From: Suilimivivens sp964614185
Lineage (GTDB): Bacteria > Bacillota > Clostridia > Lachnospirales > Lachnospiraceae
DNA: 42,556 nt
NCBI GenBank assembly: GCA_964614185.1
Contig: CAZTKJ010000028.1
Coordinates: forward strand, 1-42,556
Direction of reading: 5' to 3'
Position numbers and translations under genes: made by a program
Shown: positions 7,539-16,909 of the stretch, piece by piece
Layout: every line of letters starts with the position of its first letter
Numbering within the stretch: position 1 is the stretch's first letter
Notes under the pieces: model-generated
Told to the model about the DNA's origin: nothing
Database searches by the model: none
Seen by the model: only the letters and a program-made list of their open reading frames with translations

Positions 7539-8135
7539 ATGATGATTATGGAAAGATGCGGATGGTGCCTTGATGGCGGGATTTTACAAAAATATCATGA
7601 TGAAGAATGGGGGAATCTGCTTCATGATGATAAAAAGCATTTTGAATATTTATTGATGGAAGCCATGCAGTGCGGCCTGAACTGGACAATGATGCTGAAT
7701 AAGCGGGAAGTATTCAGAAAATGCTTTAATGATTTTAATTATCAGCTCATTGCCGATTATACCGAATCCGATATTGAAAGAATTATGAATACAGAGGGAA
7801 TGATAAGGTCGAATAGAAAGATTTCCGCAATTATTAATAATGCCAGATGCTTTTTGAAGATCATAGATGAATTTGAAAGCTTTGATAATTATATATGGTC
7901 TTTTTCGGACTATCACACTTTTGTTTATGTAAAGCATCAACAGGGACATGGAGAGGTACGTAATGAACTATCCGACAGATTGAGCCGTGATATGAAAAAG
8001 CGGGGATTTAAATATCTGGGTTCCATTACGATCTTTTCCCATTTACAGGCCTGCGGAATGATAAATGACCACTCATGTAATTGTTTCAAGTATGAGAAAT
8101 TATTGAAAGAAGGCAATATAAGGTACATATCCTAA
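7539..8135 (+). CDS. tag: DNA-3-methyladenine glycosylase I
   Basis: 198 residues, near the 187 of E. coli Tag, with strong matches throughout: MERCGWC, YHDEEWG, LNKREVFRKCF, GMIRSNRKISAIINNA, MKKRGFKYLGS and LQACGMINDHSCNC. The zinc ligands known from E. coli Tag are present: Cys7, His20, His178 and Cys182. The enzyme removes N3-methyladenine from alkylated DNA, opening base excision repair. Three close ATGs (7539, 7542, 7548) are possible; AAGGAGG at 7528-7534 best fits 7542, while family members begin at the MERCGW Met (7548). Confidence 0.95.
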   Translation: MMIMERCGWCLDGGILQKYHDEEWGNLLHDDKKHFEYLLMEAMQCGLNWTMMLNKREVFRKCFNDFNYQLIADYTESDIERIMNTEGMIRSNRKISAIINNARCFLKIIDEFESFDNYIWSFSDYHTFVYVKHQQGHGEVRNELSDRLSRDMKKRGFKYLGSITIFSHLQACGMINDHSCNCFKYEKLLKEGNIRYIS

Positions 8136-8148
8136 AGCAGTTGCGCAA

Positions 8149-8177
8149 TTGACTTTAAGGAGCCTATCTTTTATAAT
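8149..8177 (+). promoter_or_regulatory. Promoter of the HD-GYP gene
   Basis: -35 TTGACT, a 17-base spacer and a perfect -10 TATAAT between tag and the HD-GYP gene; the start codon is 73 bases beyond the -10. Confidence 0.75.
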
Positions 8178-8249
8178 ATGATAAAATCAGAAATATTTTA
8201 AAGTTAGGTTTTTGTTTCTGAAATCACATGAAAGGCAGCTAAGATTCTA

Positions 8250-9671
8250 ATGAGAAAAAAGGACAGCAGACTGCTTACGACTATTACTATAATTCTTCCG
8301 ATTTTTATTGTGATTGGCATGGGAGTGCTTTTTCTGCAAAATCATCTGTACAACACCAGAGAAAGAGTACATCTTTTTCCTGATGGCAGACACGAGGGCA
8401 CTGCGTATGTCTTTGACGATATTACAGTGGATTTTACAACAAGAGGCGGGGATACCGGTGCATGGATAAGTCCGTCCGTTCAGGATGAAAATGGAAACGT
8501 TATTTTGGAGGAACCCGTGGGCACGATTTATGAGATGCTTATTGTTAACAATTCCTCCGATACCATTACGGACTGGGTAGCTACTGTATATATTCCTGAG
8601 GAAATGTGTGTAAATAATACATGGAACGGTAATTTTGAATATCACCAGAACGTAAAGTCGGGAAATGAAAAGGTTCAGACTCTTGATCTGGCGGAATATA
8701 CTAATTATGATATAATTCTTGATCATTTTATGTCAGGAATAGGACCTATGGTTTGGCTGCATGAGGGGGATTATTTTGCATATTATCCTGAAGAGGAATG
8801 GGGTGATAAGCCGATCCTTCCAAAGGCTGATTCTGCGGAAAAGGAAAGCTATGCAAAAGTAGGGTTTATAATGTATATGGAGGGAAAATCCATTGATTAC
8901 TTAGCAAACTTTTCAAAGGGTGAGATACGTTATTATATGCATAGAAGCATTTTAAAAAACCCCTTTTTCTGGATGTTTGGCATAGCACTGATCATTTGGA
9001 TAAGCTGTTTCCTTGCGCTGATCATTGTAAGACTGAATCTAAAGCGTTTTGCTGAGCAGCAGAAGCGTGATGAGCAGATCATTGAGCAGACCATGCGGAC
9101 GATTGTTAATTTTATTGAGGCGAAGGATCCCAATACCATGGGGCACTCACTGCGCGTTGCTCAATATTCAAGAATGCTTGCCGGGAGTGTAGGATTTTCA
9201 GAGGAGGAGTGCAGGCATATTTATTACATAGCGCTCATGCATGACTGTGGAAAGATATACATACCCGATGAGATCCTTACCAAGCCGTCAAAGCTTACTG
9301 AGGAAGAATATGAATTAATGAAAAAACATACTGTATACGGCAGAGACATTCTTCGTGATTTTACTGCAATAGAGGGTATCGGTATGGGAGCCCTCAGTCA
9401 TCATGAACGATATGATGGAAAGGGTTATCCGGATGGACTGGCAGGTGAAGATATACCGATCATGGCCCGCATTATCTGTGTATCAGATGCATTTGATGCA
9501 ATGAACAGTCACCGCTGTTACCGCAACGCTCTTACGCCGGATGTAATTCTCAATGAGCTTAAAAATAACAGTGGAAAGCAGTTTGATCCGGTCATTATTG
9601 ACCGATTGTTGAAACTGATTGAAAGTGGAGTAATTAAGATGTCCGGAAACGAGGCAGAAGGTAAAGAATAA
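8250..9671 (+). CDS. Membrane HD-GYP phosphodiesterase with a CBM2-like extracellular domain
   Basis: 473 residues. Segment 1 (about 8-30) is a membrane anchor; 31-235 is extracellular; 239-262 is the second membrane segment; then a short coiled linker and an HD-GYP domain (290-460). The catalytic residues are present: HD at 331-332 in LMHDCGKIYIPDE, and HHERYDGKGYP at 384-394 with the GYP triad. HD-GYP enzymes degrade cyclic di-GMP or related cyclic dinucleotides. In the outer domain, YEMLIVNNSSDTITDWVATV followed by TWNGNFEYH has the look of a family 2 carbohydrate-binding module, so it may sense glycans or wall polymers; that is inference from pattern. There is no GGDEF domain. It has its own promoter and terminator and stands just upstream of the giant adhesin gene. 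Confidence 0.9.
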   Translation: MRKKDSRLLTTITIILPIFIVIGMGVLFLQNHLYNTRERVHLFPDGRHEGTAYVFDDITVDFTTRGGDTGAWISPSVQDENGNVILEEPVGTIYEMLIVNNSSDTITDWVATVYIPEEMCVNNTWNGNFEYHQNVKSGNEKVQTLDLAEYTNYDIILDHFMSGIGPMVWLHEGDYFAYYPEEEWGDKPILPKADSAEKESYAKVGFIMYMEGKSIDYLANFSKGEIRYYMHRSILKNPFFWMFGIALIIWISCFLALIIVRLNLKRFAEQQKRDEQIIEQTMRTIVNFIEAKDPNTMGHSLRVAQYSRMLAGSVGFSEEECRHIYYIALMHDCGKIYIPDEILTKPSKLTEEEYELMKKHTVYGRDILRDFTAIEGIGMGALSHHERYDGKGYPDGLAGEDIPIMARIICVSDAFDAMNSHRCYRNALTPDVILNELKNNSGKQFDPVIIDRLLKLIESGVIKMSGNEAEGKE

Positions 9672-9684
9672 TTAAAATAATAGT

Positions 9685-9721
9685 ACAGCAGGGACAAGTC
9701 AAAGTCCTTGCTGTTTTTTAT
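9685..9721 (+). terminator. Terminator after the HD-GYP gene
   Basis: A perfect 11-bp stem, ACAGCAGGGAC with GTCCTTGCTGT, is followed by a T6 tract. It separates the HD-GYP transcript from the adhesin gene. Confidence 0.9.
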
Positions 9722-9816
9722 TAACAGAAAGAACAACCGTTTATGGCATAAAGCACAATATCTTTGTCCTGCTAATAGTAATTATTAACAAACTTTAAGA
9801 AATAGGACTTTAGTCC

Positions 9817-9845
9817 TTGTAAGCTCAAGTTGCATCTGATAATAT
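9817..9845 (+). promoter_or_regulatory. Possible promoter and leader of the adhesin gene
   Basis: -35 TTGTAA, 17 bases, -10 TAATAT, followed by a leader of about 85 bases with a small hairpin (TGGTA/TACCA near 9861-9875). AGGAGAG precedes the ATG at 9938. I looked for a cyclic di-GMP riboswitch in this gap and see no convincing one. Confidence 0.4.
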
Positions 9846-9937
9846 TGTATATAGGAAAAGTGGTAAGTTATACCATTGTGTCCTGGTAACTATAAGTTTT
9901 GTATCTATGTAGAAGGTAAAAAGAGGAGAGTAGAGGT

Positions 9938-12900
9938 ATGGGTAGGCTTTCAAAGAGAATGAAAAGATTGCTGGCTATCTTGCTTGTGGAAGTGATCGTT
10001 GCAAGCAATGTATTGGTTTCCTATGCAAATGAAAAGTCAGAGCCTTTTCAGTGGAGTGAGGAGGAAATTACAAAAGAATATGGCGATGCTTACGAAGACA
10101 TTGTGACATATTCTGACTATGATGAGGAAGATTTCTATGAAGAAGAATCTTATGAAGAAGATTCTTATGAAGAGGAGAATTTCTATGAGGAGCAGGAAGA
10201 GGACATGTCAGAAGATTCGGAAGTAGTCGAAGATGATTTTATTTCCGAAGATGGTTCAGGGGATGATGAGACTGATGTTGATGAGTCCGAGTCTGCAAAG
10301 TGTACTTGCGATGTTAAGTGCGCCACAGACGGATATGATGCAGATTGTCCGGTATGTTCTAAAGTAGCGGATGCAGATGATGCGGAATCATTCCTTGATG
10401 ATCACTGCAAAGGAAAAGAAGAACAGGCAAAAGTACCTGACAAGAAGGAAGAAGTTGAGGCAGAAATCCTTAAGGTGGATAACAGTGTGACCGTGACAGC
10501 TATCTGCGTGGCAGACGGCGAAAAGATCGATGGAGCAGACAGCTTTGAAATCAAAGTCAATGATACGGTTGATGTTCTGGAGAAGGCACCGGAGATTGAA
10601 GGTTATACTTTTGCTGAGAAAGCAACCATAGAAGATGGTGGTAAGATCAGCAAAATCATGAAAGAGACCGTAGAAGAAAAGGAAGAAACCGAAGTTGATG
10701 GCGAGATGGTAGTGACCAAGATCACCACAACGACTTCTATGAGTTATTATGATGGAACACAGTGGAAAGAGCTGGAGGACGATATTGTTGTTGTATTTGA
10801 ATATACACAGGATGAAGAGACCGATGGAAAAGCAGCAACGGTTAAGTTTATTGCGTCCTTTGTAGATCAGGACGGTAATGCAATTGAAGGCTATGCAAAC
10901 AAAACCCTTACCTTTGACGATACATTAGATTTAACAGAAGAGCCTGTTGCAATAGAGGATTATACATATATTGAAGCTCAGATTAATGGTGTGGTAGTTA
11001 CTTCTATTAATAAGAAGACAGAGACAGACGAGAATGGAGAAGAAGTTGTTACTTATTCCTACACGGCTGACGGAGAAGATGTAGAAGTAACTGAAAATAC
11101 AGAAGTTACCTTAGTATACGAAGGCGGAGAAGAAGTTGTAGAGGCAGAGATCACTCTTGTCTGCGTAGACGAAGAAGGTCTTATGATTGATGGATATGCT
11201 AAGGCAGAACTTCCTGAATTTGACAAAGAGCTTGCTTTGGACGATCCGGAAAAAGCGCCTGTTGAAATCGAAGGCTACGAGTACAAAGAAGCACTCATCG
11301 ATGGAACAGTGATCACATCGCTCGTTAAGGAAGCAGTCGATGAGTCAGATGAAGCAGTATCTGTGTATTCCTATGTAACCAAAGACGGCAAAACAGTTGT
11401 CATTGAAGAGGATACAGAAATCACACTTTCTTACGAAGAGGCAGAAGTGGCTGTAGAGCTTGATGCTACTATTGTAGATGAATTTGGTGATGAAATCGCA
11501 GAGAAATATACCAACATGGATATTTCCAAGATTTTCGATAAGAATGATGAACTGACACTGGATGATCCGGAAACTCCTCCGGTAGCGAAGGTATCTGTTC
11601 GTCAGAGCCTTTTCAAAACAATCAAGTATACATATGTAAAAGCATCTGTTGATAACGAAATTATCACAGGCTTAAAGAGAAAGGCAATTGAATCAGAAGA
11701 CGCCAAGGCTTCTGAAAAGGAATATGCTTATTCCTACACAACAGACGGTGAAACATGGACGAAGATCAAAGAAGACACTACTGTGATCTTCGAGTATTCT
11801 GATGGAAAGAAGACCACTTATACTTATGAAGACAGTTATGTTTCCGTAACTGCAACTCTTCAGCATGCAAATGCGATTCCGGATGATGCTGAATTCGTAG
11901 TAACACCTGTAACATCTGACACAGCAGGTTATAACTATGATGCTTATATGGAAGCATTGAATAAGAATGCAGTTCAGATTGGCGATTCAAAAGAATCTTC
12001 TGATAAAGATACAAAGAAATACACGGAAGATAATACTCTGCTCTATGACATTGCTTTCCTTGCAGAACAGGTGGATGAGGATGGAAATGCAGTTGAAGGA
12101 AGCAAAGTGGAATACCAGCCGGCAGAAGGTATGGTTAAGATTTCCTTTACCTTCAAGCAGAAACAGTTGGAAGAAGATTTAAGTGCAGAGAAAGCAGGGG
12201 ATGTGACAGTTGTTCATATGCCTTTGTCAGATGCAGTTAAGGAATCTGTTGATACTACGGCTGATGCTACAGGAATCAGCGCAAGTGATATCAATGTGGA
12301 AGTTGTTGATGCAGCTATATCAGTTGCAGCAGAACAGGTTGATTTCAGCCTGAGCAATTTCTCAATGGTTGGTATTTATGATGAAAATGGAAATATAGTG
12401 ATAACGCCTGGCACACCAGTGTCTATTGAAGATGTTTTAGGTGAAGCTCTTTATTATGGTGTAGTAGCTAATGAAATGACAGTTGTTGGTCATATGGAAA
12501 CAAACTTTGCAACAGGATCATTGCATGGTGATGCACAGGTGCAGGCTTGTAAGAATGATGGCGGCGGTGCCGGAGAAACCTATATTGGTGAATATACTGG
12601 AACCAATTTCCAAATGACTTTAAACGGAAACGAGGGGGCATTGCTGATTCACACCACAGAAGAGGCTATGCGGAATTTTGGATTCATTATGAATCATCTG
12701 AATGACAGTACTGATTCTTTGGATAACCTTCAGTTCCCGAATGGTGTCATTGTAGATTATACAACCTATTCAGAGGCTGAAATTAAGAGCAAAGTATCCG
12801 GCATGGTAGACCATGTAGCCGCTGCATCTGCTTCCTTGAAGGCAAATGGTGATAGCGAGGGATATGAGTTTAATGATATTAGAGATGGTGATGTTATTGA

Positions 12901-14086
12901 CATTGCAACGTTAGGAAAAGAAGTAGATGGAACATATTATATTAATTTCCAGGAAGGTGAATTCTGTAATGAGTGGGGTATGCCGCATTATACAATTAAG
13001 ATCACTTCCGGACAGAATGTAGTTTTAAATATTCCTGATACGAGTGTTAAGTTTGGACAATTTACATTGGAGATAGATGGAAAGAAGTATACTACCCAAG
13101 GTAATGCAGACGAAGAAATTATACTGGAAAAGGTGATCTTCAACTGTCCGAATGCAACAAAGGCAGAAACTACAGGCGCTACTGATGGTACATTCCTTGT
13201 TCCTCATGCAGATTTTGATAACTGGAGTGTTGCAGCAGGCTTTTTGGTTGCTGATGTAATATCCCATATAGGCGGTGCTGAGTGGCATGCAATCAGTAAG
13301 AACATACCGGTTATAAATCCGGCTTCCTTTGTACTCAGCGCAAGCAAGACAGTTAATGGTCAGGTTCCGACGGCAGAAGAGAATGGTAAGTTCACATTTA
13401 CATTATCTTCCGTAGCTGAGGATGGTTCAGAAACAGTCATTGAATCAGTAACCAATAAGGGTGGTTCTGTAGAGTTTACGAAGTTTGACAATATTAAGGA
13501 ACCGGGTACTTACTGGTATAAGATTCAGGAAACCGGCGAGGTTGAAGGTTACGGTATCGACACTACCTTATATTATGCAAAGGTTGAGGTTTCTGCTGTA
13601 ACAAACGGCTTGATCACAAATACAAGTGCAAAGGTGACTTACTACAAGGATTCCCAAAATGGAGAGACAAGTGCACCTGCATTTAATAATACGAAAGTCG
13701 AAAAAGGTTCTATCGAAGTAAGCAAGAAGGTTGTTGGAAAGACAACCAATGAGTCCTTCTTCTTTACATTAACAGGTTCCGATGGAAAGCCTGTTGTAAA
13801 TAAAGATGGATCGTTAGCAGTATATGAAGTTAAGGCTGGCGGTACTGTACGTATCGATGATCTTGTATATGATACTTATACCTTGAATGAGACAAACGCA
13901 GAAGGAACCCCTGTATCATTTGAGAGTGGATTCCCTTATAAGATTACATATACTTCTCAGAATATTGTGGTAGAATCTAAAGAAGTACAGACAGCTACTA
14001 TTACAAATACTTTTGAGACTACCAGCGTAAGCGGAAGCAAGACATGGAACGATAATGACAACCAGGACGGCAAGCGCCCTGAAAGC
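9938..14086 (+). CDS. Giant surface adhesin, N-terminal part up to the assembly gap
   Basis: 1383 codons in frame before the Ns. Order: signal peptide (1-30, ending VSYA); acidic Glu/Asp/Tyr region (~40-115); six-cysteine cluster (122-157); four related beta repeats of ~100 residues (starting near 181, 300, 402, 503), each with an 'x-GY-x' core and a Tyr-Ser-Tyr strand; a region starting VTATLQHANAIPDDAEF (~635); a stretch resembling choice-of-anchor A domains (837-1120, with YYGVVANEMTVVGHMETNF); a pilin-type isopeptide domain (1130-1250, SASKTVNGQVP to GTYWYKIQETG); a DUF5979-like domain (1254-1360); and the first Cna-B unit, cut by the gap. This is a wall-anchored adhesin or stalk protein. 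Domain names come from pattern recognition only. The other half is at 14187-16730. Confidence 0.85.
10301..10407 (+). other. Six-cysteine cluster in the adhesin N-terminus
   Basis: Residues 122-157 hold C-x-C-x3-C, then C-x2-C and a sixth Cys. It follows the acidic region of an exported protein otherwise almost free of cysteine. Similar short CTC..KC..CPVC modules occur in surface proteins of gut Clostridia; their role is unknown to me. They could bind metal or form disulfides. Confidence 0.55.
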
Positions 14087-16420
14087 NNNNNNNNNNNNNN
14101 NNNNNNNNNNNNNNNNNNNNNNNNNNNNNNNNNNNNNNNNNNNNNNNNNNNNNNNNNNNNNNNNNNNNNNNNNNNNNNNNNNNNNNAAGGGATACAACGT
14201 AGAGAATACGCATACACCCGAGAAGACAGAAGTAAACGGAAGCAAGACATGGAACGATAATGACAACCAGGACGGCAAGCGCCCTGCAAGTATCACGATC
14301 AACCTGTATGCAGACGGCAAGCTGAAGGACAGCAAGACAGTAACGGCAGATGACAACTGGTCATGGAGCTTCACGAACCTTGACAAGTATGCAAACGGAA
14401 CAGAGATCAACTATACGATCACCGAGGAAGAAGTAGAAGACTACACAACCGAAGTGAAGGGATATGACGTGATCAACAACCATGCACCCGGAAAGACATC
14501 AGTAAACGGAAGCAAGACATGGAATGATAATGACAACCAGGACGGCAAGCGCCCTGAAAGCATCAAGATCAACCTGTATGCAGACGGAAAGCTTCAGGCA
14601 AGCAAGACGGTAACAGAAGCAGACGGATGGTCATGGACATTTGACAACCTTGACAAGTATGCGAACGGAAAAGAGATCGAGTATACGATCACAGAGGATG
14701 TGGTAGCAGGATACACAACAGCAGTAAACGGCTACAACGTGATCAACACCCACAATCCTGAGAAGACCAAGGTTGAAGGAAGCAAGACATGGAATGATAA
14801 TGACGATCAGGATGGAAAGCGCCCTGACAGCATCAAGATCAGCCTGTATGCAAACGGAGAACTGAAGGACAGCAAGACAGTGACCGAAAGCGAGAACTGG
14901 TCATGGAGCTTCACAGGACTTGACAAGTATGCAGACGGAGAAGTAATCGAGTATACCATCAAAGAAGATGTGGTAGCAGAATACGACACAGAGATCAAGG
15001 GATACAACGTAGAGAATACGCATACACCCGAGAAGACAGAAGTAAACGGAATTAAGACATGGAAGGCTGATGAAAACGGCGAAGAAGCAATACCTGAAAG
15101 CATCACGATCCGGCTGTGGGCAAATGGCAAGGAAATTGACAGCAAGGTAGTAACAGAAGCAGATAGTTGGAAGTGGAGCTTTACGAACCTTGATAAGTTC
15201 AAAGACGGTAAGGAAATTGCTTACACCATTACAGAGGATAGAGTACTTGATTACTCTACAGAAGTTAAAGGATATGATGTAATCAATACCTACACGCCTG
15301 ATTACACCCAGATAAGTGTTACAAAAGTATGGGATGACAATGATGATCAGGATGGAATCAGACCGGTCTCTATTATGGTTCAGCTTTATGACGGACTGTT
15401 TAAGAAGGGTGATGCAGTAGAACTGAATGAAGGCAATAATTGGTCATATACTTGGTCGAATCTGCCTGATTCAAGATTTGGTTTGAAGATCAACTACTCT
15501 GTAAAGGAAGTCGGTAAAGTTGATGGATATGAAGCAGAGGTTATTGACGGAACTACTACAACGATTACCAATGTGCATGTTCCTGAAACCGTAGAAGTAA
15601 ACGGCGAAAAGACATGGAATGATAATGATAACCAGGATGGAATCAGACCTACAAGCATCAAAATTAATCTGTTGGCAGATGGAGAAGTAGTTGACAGCGT
15701 AGAAGTAACAGAAGCCGATGAATGGAAGTGGAGTTTCACAGATCTACCGAAGAACAAGAACGTGAATGGCGTTGTTTCTGAAATTGTTTACACAATTACA
15801 GAGGAAGAAGTAGATGGTTATGAGACAGAGATTACAGGATTTGATGTTACCAATACGCATACGCCGGAAGTGATTGAGATTGAGGGAACCAAGACTTGGG
15901 ATGATGCCGATAACCAGGATGGAATCAGACCTACAAGCATTACAGTTCATCTGTTTGCAAATGGAACAGAAATAGAGAGCAAGACAGTAACAGAAGCAGA
16001 TGGATGGGCATGGAAGTTTGAAAACCTTGATAAGTTCAAAGATGGTGTAGAAATTGAGTATACACTTACGGAAGATGTTGTAGAGGGATATTCTACAACA
16101 GTAGATGGATTCAATGTAACCAATAGCTATACACCTGGAGTAACCAGCCGTACGGTAAATAAGGTTTGGAATGATGCCGGAAACAGAGAAAATCTTCGTC
16201 CTGTATCGATTCGGGTTCAGCTTTACGCAGACGGTGAAGCTTATGGTGAGGAAGTAATCTTAAGTGAAGAAAATGGTTGGAGCTACACATGGAGTGATCT
16301 TGCAGAGAAGAAGAATGGTGAGTTTATTACCTACACAGTAGCTGAAATTGAAGTCATAAGAGGTTATACAGTAAGCTACAGTGATGATACCTTTGTAATC
16401 ACCAACACTCATAAACCTAC
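14027..16420 (+). repeat. Tandem Cna-B domain repeats of the adhesin
   Basis: One partial unit (14027-14086) lies before the gap and eight full units after it: 14232, 14502, 14772 and 15042 (each exactly 270 bases), 15312 (285), 15597 (282), 15879 (270) and 16149 to about 16420. The consensus begins V-N-G-S-K-T-W-N-D-N-D-N-Q-D-G-K-R-P and carries W-x-W-x-F, Y-T-I-x-E and a final N-T-H-x-P. The first units are nearly identical at DNA level: 14187-14240 and 14997-15050 are the same 54 bases. Later units have diverged. Lys and Asn/Asp positions fit internal isopeptide bonds known in Cna-B domains. Confidence 0.92.
14087..14186. other. Assembly gap of 100 Ns inside the Cna-B repeats
   Basis: A scaffold placeholder of exactly 100 Ns. 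The frame before it is in phase 2 and after it in phase 0, so 100 is not the true length. To close one Cna-B unit 165 bases are needed, and each additional collapsed unit would add 270, giving 165 + 270n. The open frame that appears to cross the gap is therefore artificial on both sides. Confidence 0.95.
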
Positions 16421-16730
16421 ACCTACACCGACACCTACACCAGGTGGAGATGAACCGACACCTACACCGGGTGAAGAGGTTACACCGACTCCTGAAAACG
16501 GCGCAACACCTACACCGGGCGATGTGCAGGTATTAGGTGCAAAAAGAAGCGACAATGCAGTACTTGGAGCAAGAAGAGGCACTGACTTTGCAGTATTAGG
16601 TAAACGTAGAAGGCCTTCAACAGGAGATAGTTTTGCACTTCTCATTTGGATCATGATATTGTCATTAGGAATAGGAGGAACAGTTATTTCTTCCGCAATG
16701 CTCAGATATCAAAAGAAAGATGAGAAATAA
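14187..16730 (+). CDS. Giant surface adhesin, C-terminal part with Cna-B repeats and sorting signal
   Basis: 847 codons in frame after the gap, continuing the gene begun at 9938. They encode the end of one Cna-B unit, eight full Cna-B units, a Pro-Thr wall-spanning spacer (P-T-P-T repeats, 16415-16520), three short VLG[A/K][K/R]R repeats, the sorting motif RPSTGD (16611-16628, an LPXTG variant), a hydrophobic segment (FALLIWIMILSLGIGG and on) and a basic tail ending KKDEK. Class A sortases cut between T and G and link the protein to peptidoglycan; no sortase gene is in the window. The mature protein would exceed 2,200 residues, a long isopeptide-stiffened stalk. Unit number probably varies between strains. 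Confidence 0.9.
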   Translation, partial: KGYNVENTHTPEKTEVNGSKTWNDNDNQDGKRPASITINLYADGKLKDSKTVTADDNWSWSFTNLDKYANGTEINYTITEEEVEDYTTEVKGYDVINNHAPGKTSVNGSKTWNDNDNQDGKRPESIKINLYADGKLQASKTVTEADGWSWTFDNLDKYANGKEIEYTITEDVVAGYTTAVNGYNVINTHNPEKTKVEGSKTWNDNDDQDGKRPDSIKISLYANGELKDSKTVTESENWSWSFTGLDKYADGEVIEYTIKEDVVAEYDTEIKGYNVENTHTPEKTEVNGIKTWKADENGEEAIPESITIRLWANGKEIDSKVVTEADSWKWSFTNLDKFKDGKEIAYTITEDRVLDYSTEVKGYDVINTYTPDYTQISVTKVWDDNDDQDGIRPVSIMVQLYDGLFKKGDAVELNEGNNWSYTWSNLPDSRFGLKINYSVKEVGKVDGYEAEVIDGTTTTITNVHVPETVEVNGEKTWNDNDNQDGIRPTSIKINLLADGEVVDSVEVTEADEWKWSFTDLPKNKNVNGVVSEIVYTITEEEVDGYETEITGFDVTNTHTPEVIEIEGTKTWDDADNQDGIRPTSITVHLFANGTEIESKTVTEADGWAWKFENLDKFKDGVEIEYTLTEDVVEGYSTTVDGFNVTNSYTPGVTSRTVNKVWNDAGNRENLRPVSIRVQLYADGEAYGEEVILSEENGWSYTWSDLAEKKNGEFITYTVAEIEVIRGYTVSYSDDTFVITNTHKPTPTPTPTPGGDEPTPTPGEEVTPTPENGATPTPGDVQVLGAKRSDNAVLGARRGTDFAVLGKRRRPSTGDSFALLIWIMILSLGIGGTVISSAMLRYQKKDEK
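16530..16628 (+). repeat. VLG-[AK]-[KR]-R triple repeat merging into the sorting motif
   Basis: Three copies at 16530, 16560 and 16593 spell VLGAKRSDNA, VLGARRGTDFA and VLGKRRRPSTGD. The last runs directly into the wall sorting motif. Each copy has a dibasic pair, so the stretch may be a processing site or a spacer recognised together with the sorting signal. Confidence 0.7.
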
Positions 16731-16760
16731 AGAAGTTAAAAGATGTATAAAGTGAATGAA

Positions 16761-16801
16761 GAATCAGCAGTGGATAATTCCACTGCTGATTCTGCTTTTT
16801 C
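16761..16801 (+). terminator. Terminator after the adhesin gene
   Basis: A perfect 14-bp stem, GAATCAGCAGTGGA with TCCACTGCTGATTC, around a TAAT loop and followed by a T-rich tail. Confidence 0.92.
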
Positions 16802-16835
16802 TGACAGATTGTACATGACATGGAATACCGGTTAA

Positions 16836-16865
16836 TTGTTGCAGCATAGCCTGAATAGGTATAAA
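16836..16865 (+). promoter_or_regulatory. Promoter of the DUF3160-CapA pair
   Basis: -35 TTGTTG, an 18-base spacer and -10 TATAAA, 45 bases ahead of the start codon and downstream of the adhesin terminator. Confidence 0.55.
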
Positions 16866-16909
16866 ATATTAGTGTTATATACAAACCAATACAATAAGTC
16901 AAGGAAGTT

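Noticed and set aside
9722..9937. Cyclic di-GMP riboswitch upstream of the adhesin
   Set aside because: Only small hairpins are visible; the conserved core of either riboswitch class could not be found by eye.
14055..14260. Frames that cross the run of Ns, giving Arg-rich or mixed sequence on the far side
   Set aside because: The 100-N placeholder shifts the frame. Only 9938-14086 and 14187-16730 give Cna-B-like protein.
13916..15757. Several minus-strand open frames across the Cna-B repeats
   Set aside because: They recur with the repeat period and are antisense shadows rich in Ser, Leu and Phe.
14232..16420. Regularly spaced repeats considered as a CRISPR array
   Set aside because: Units are 270-285 bases, translate as Cna-B domains and have no short repeat/unique spacer pattern.
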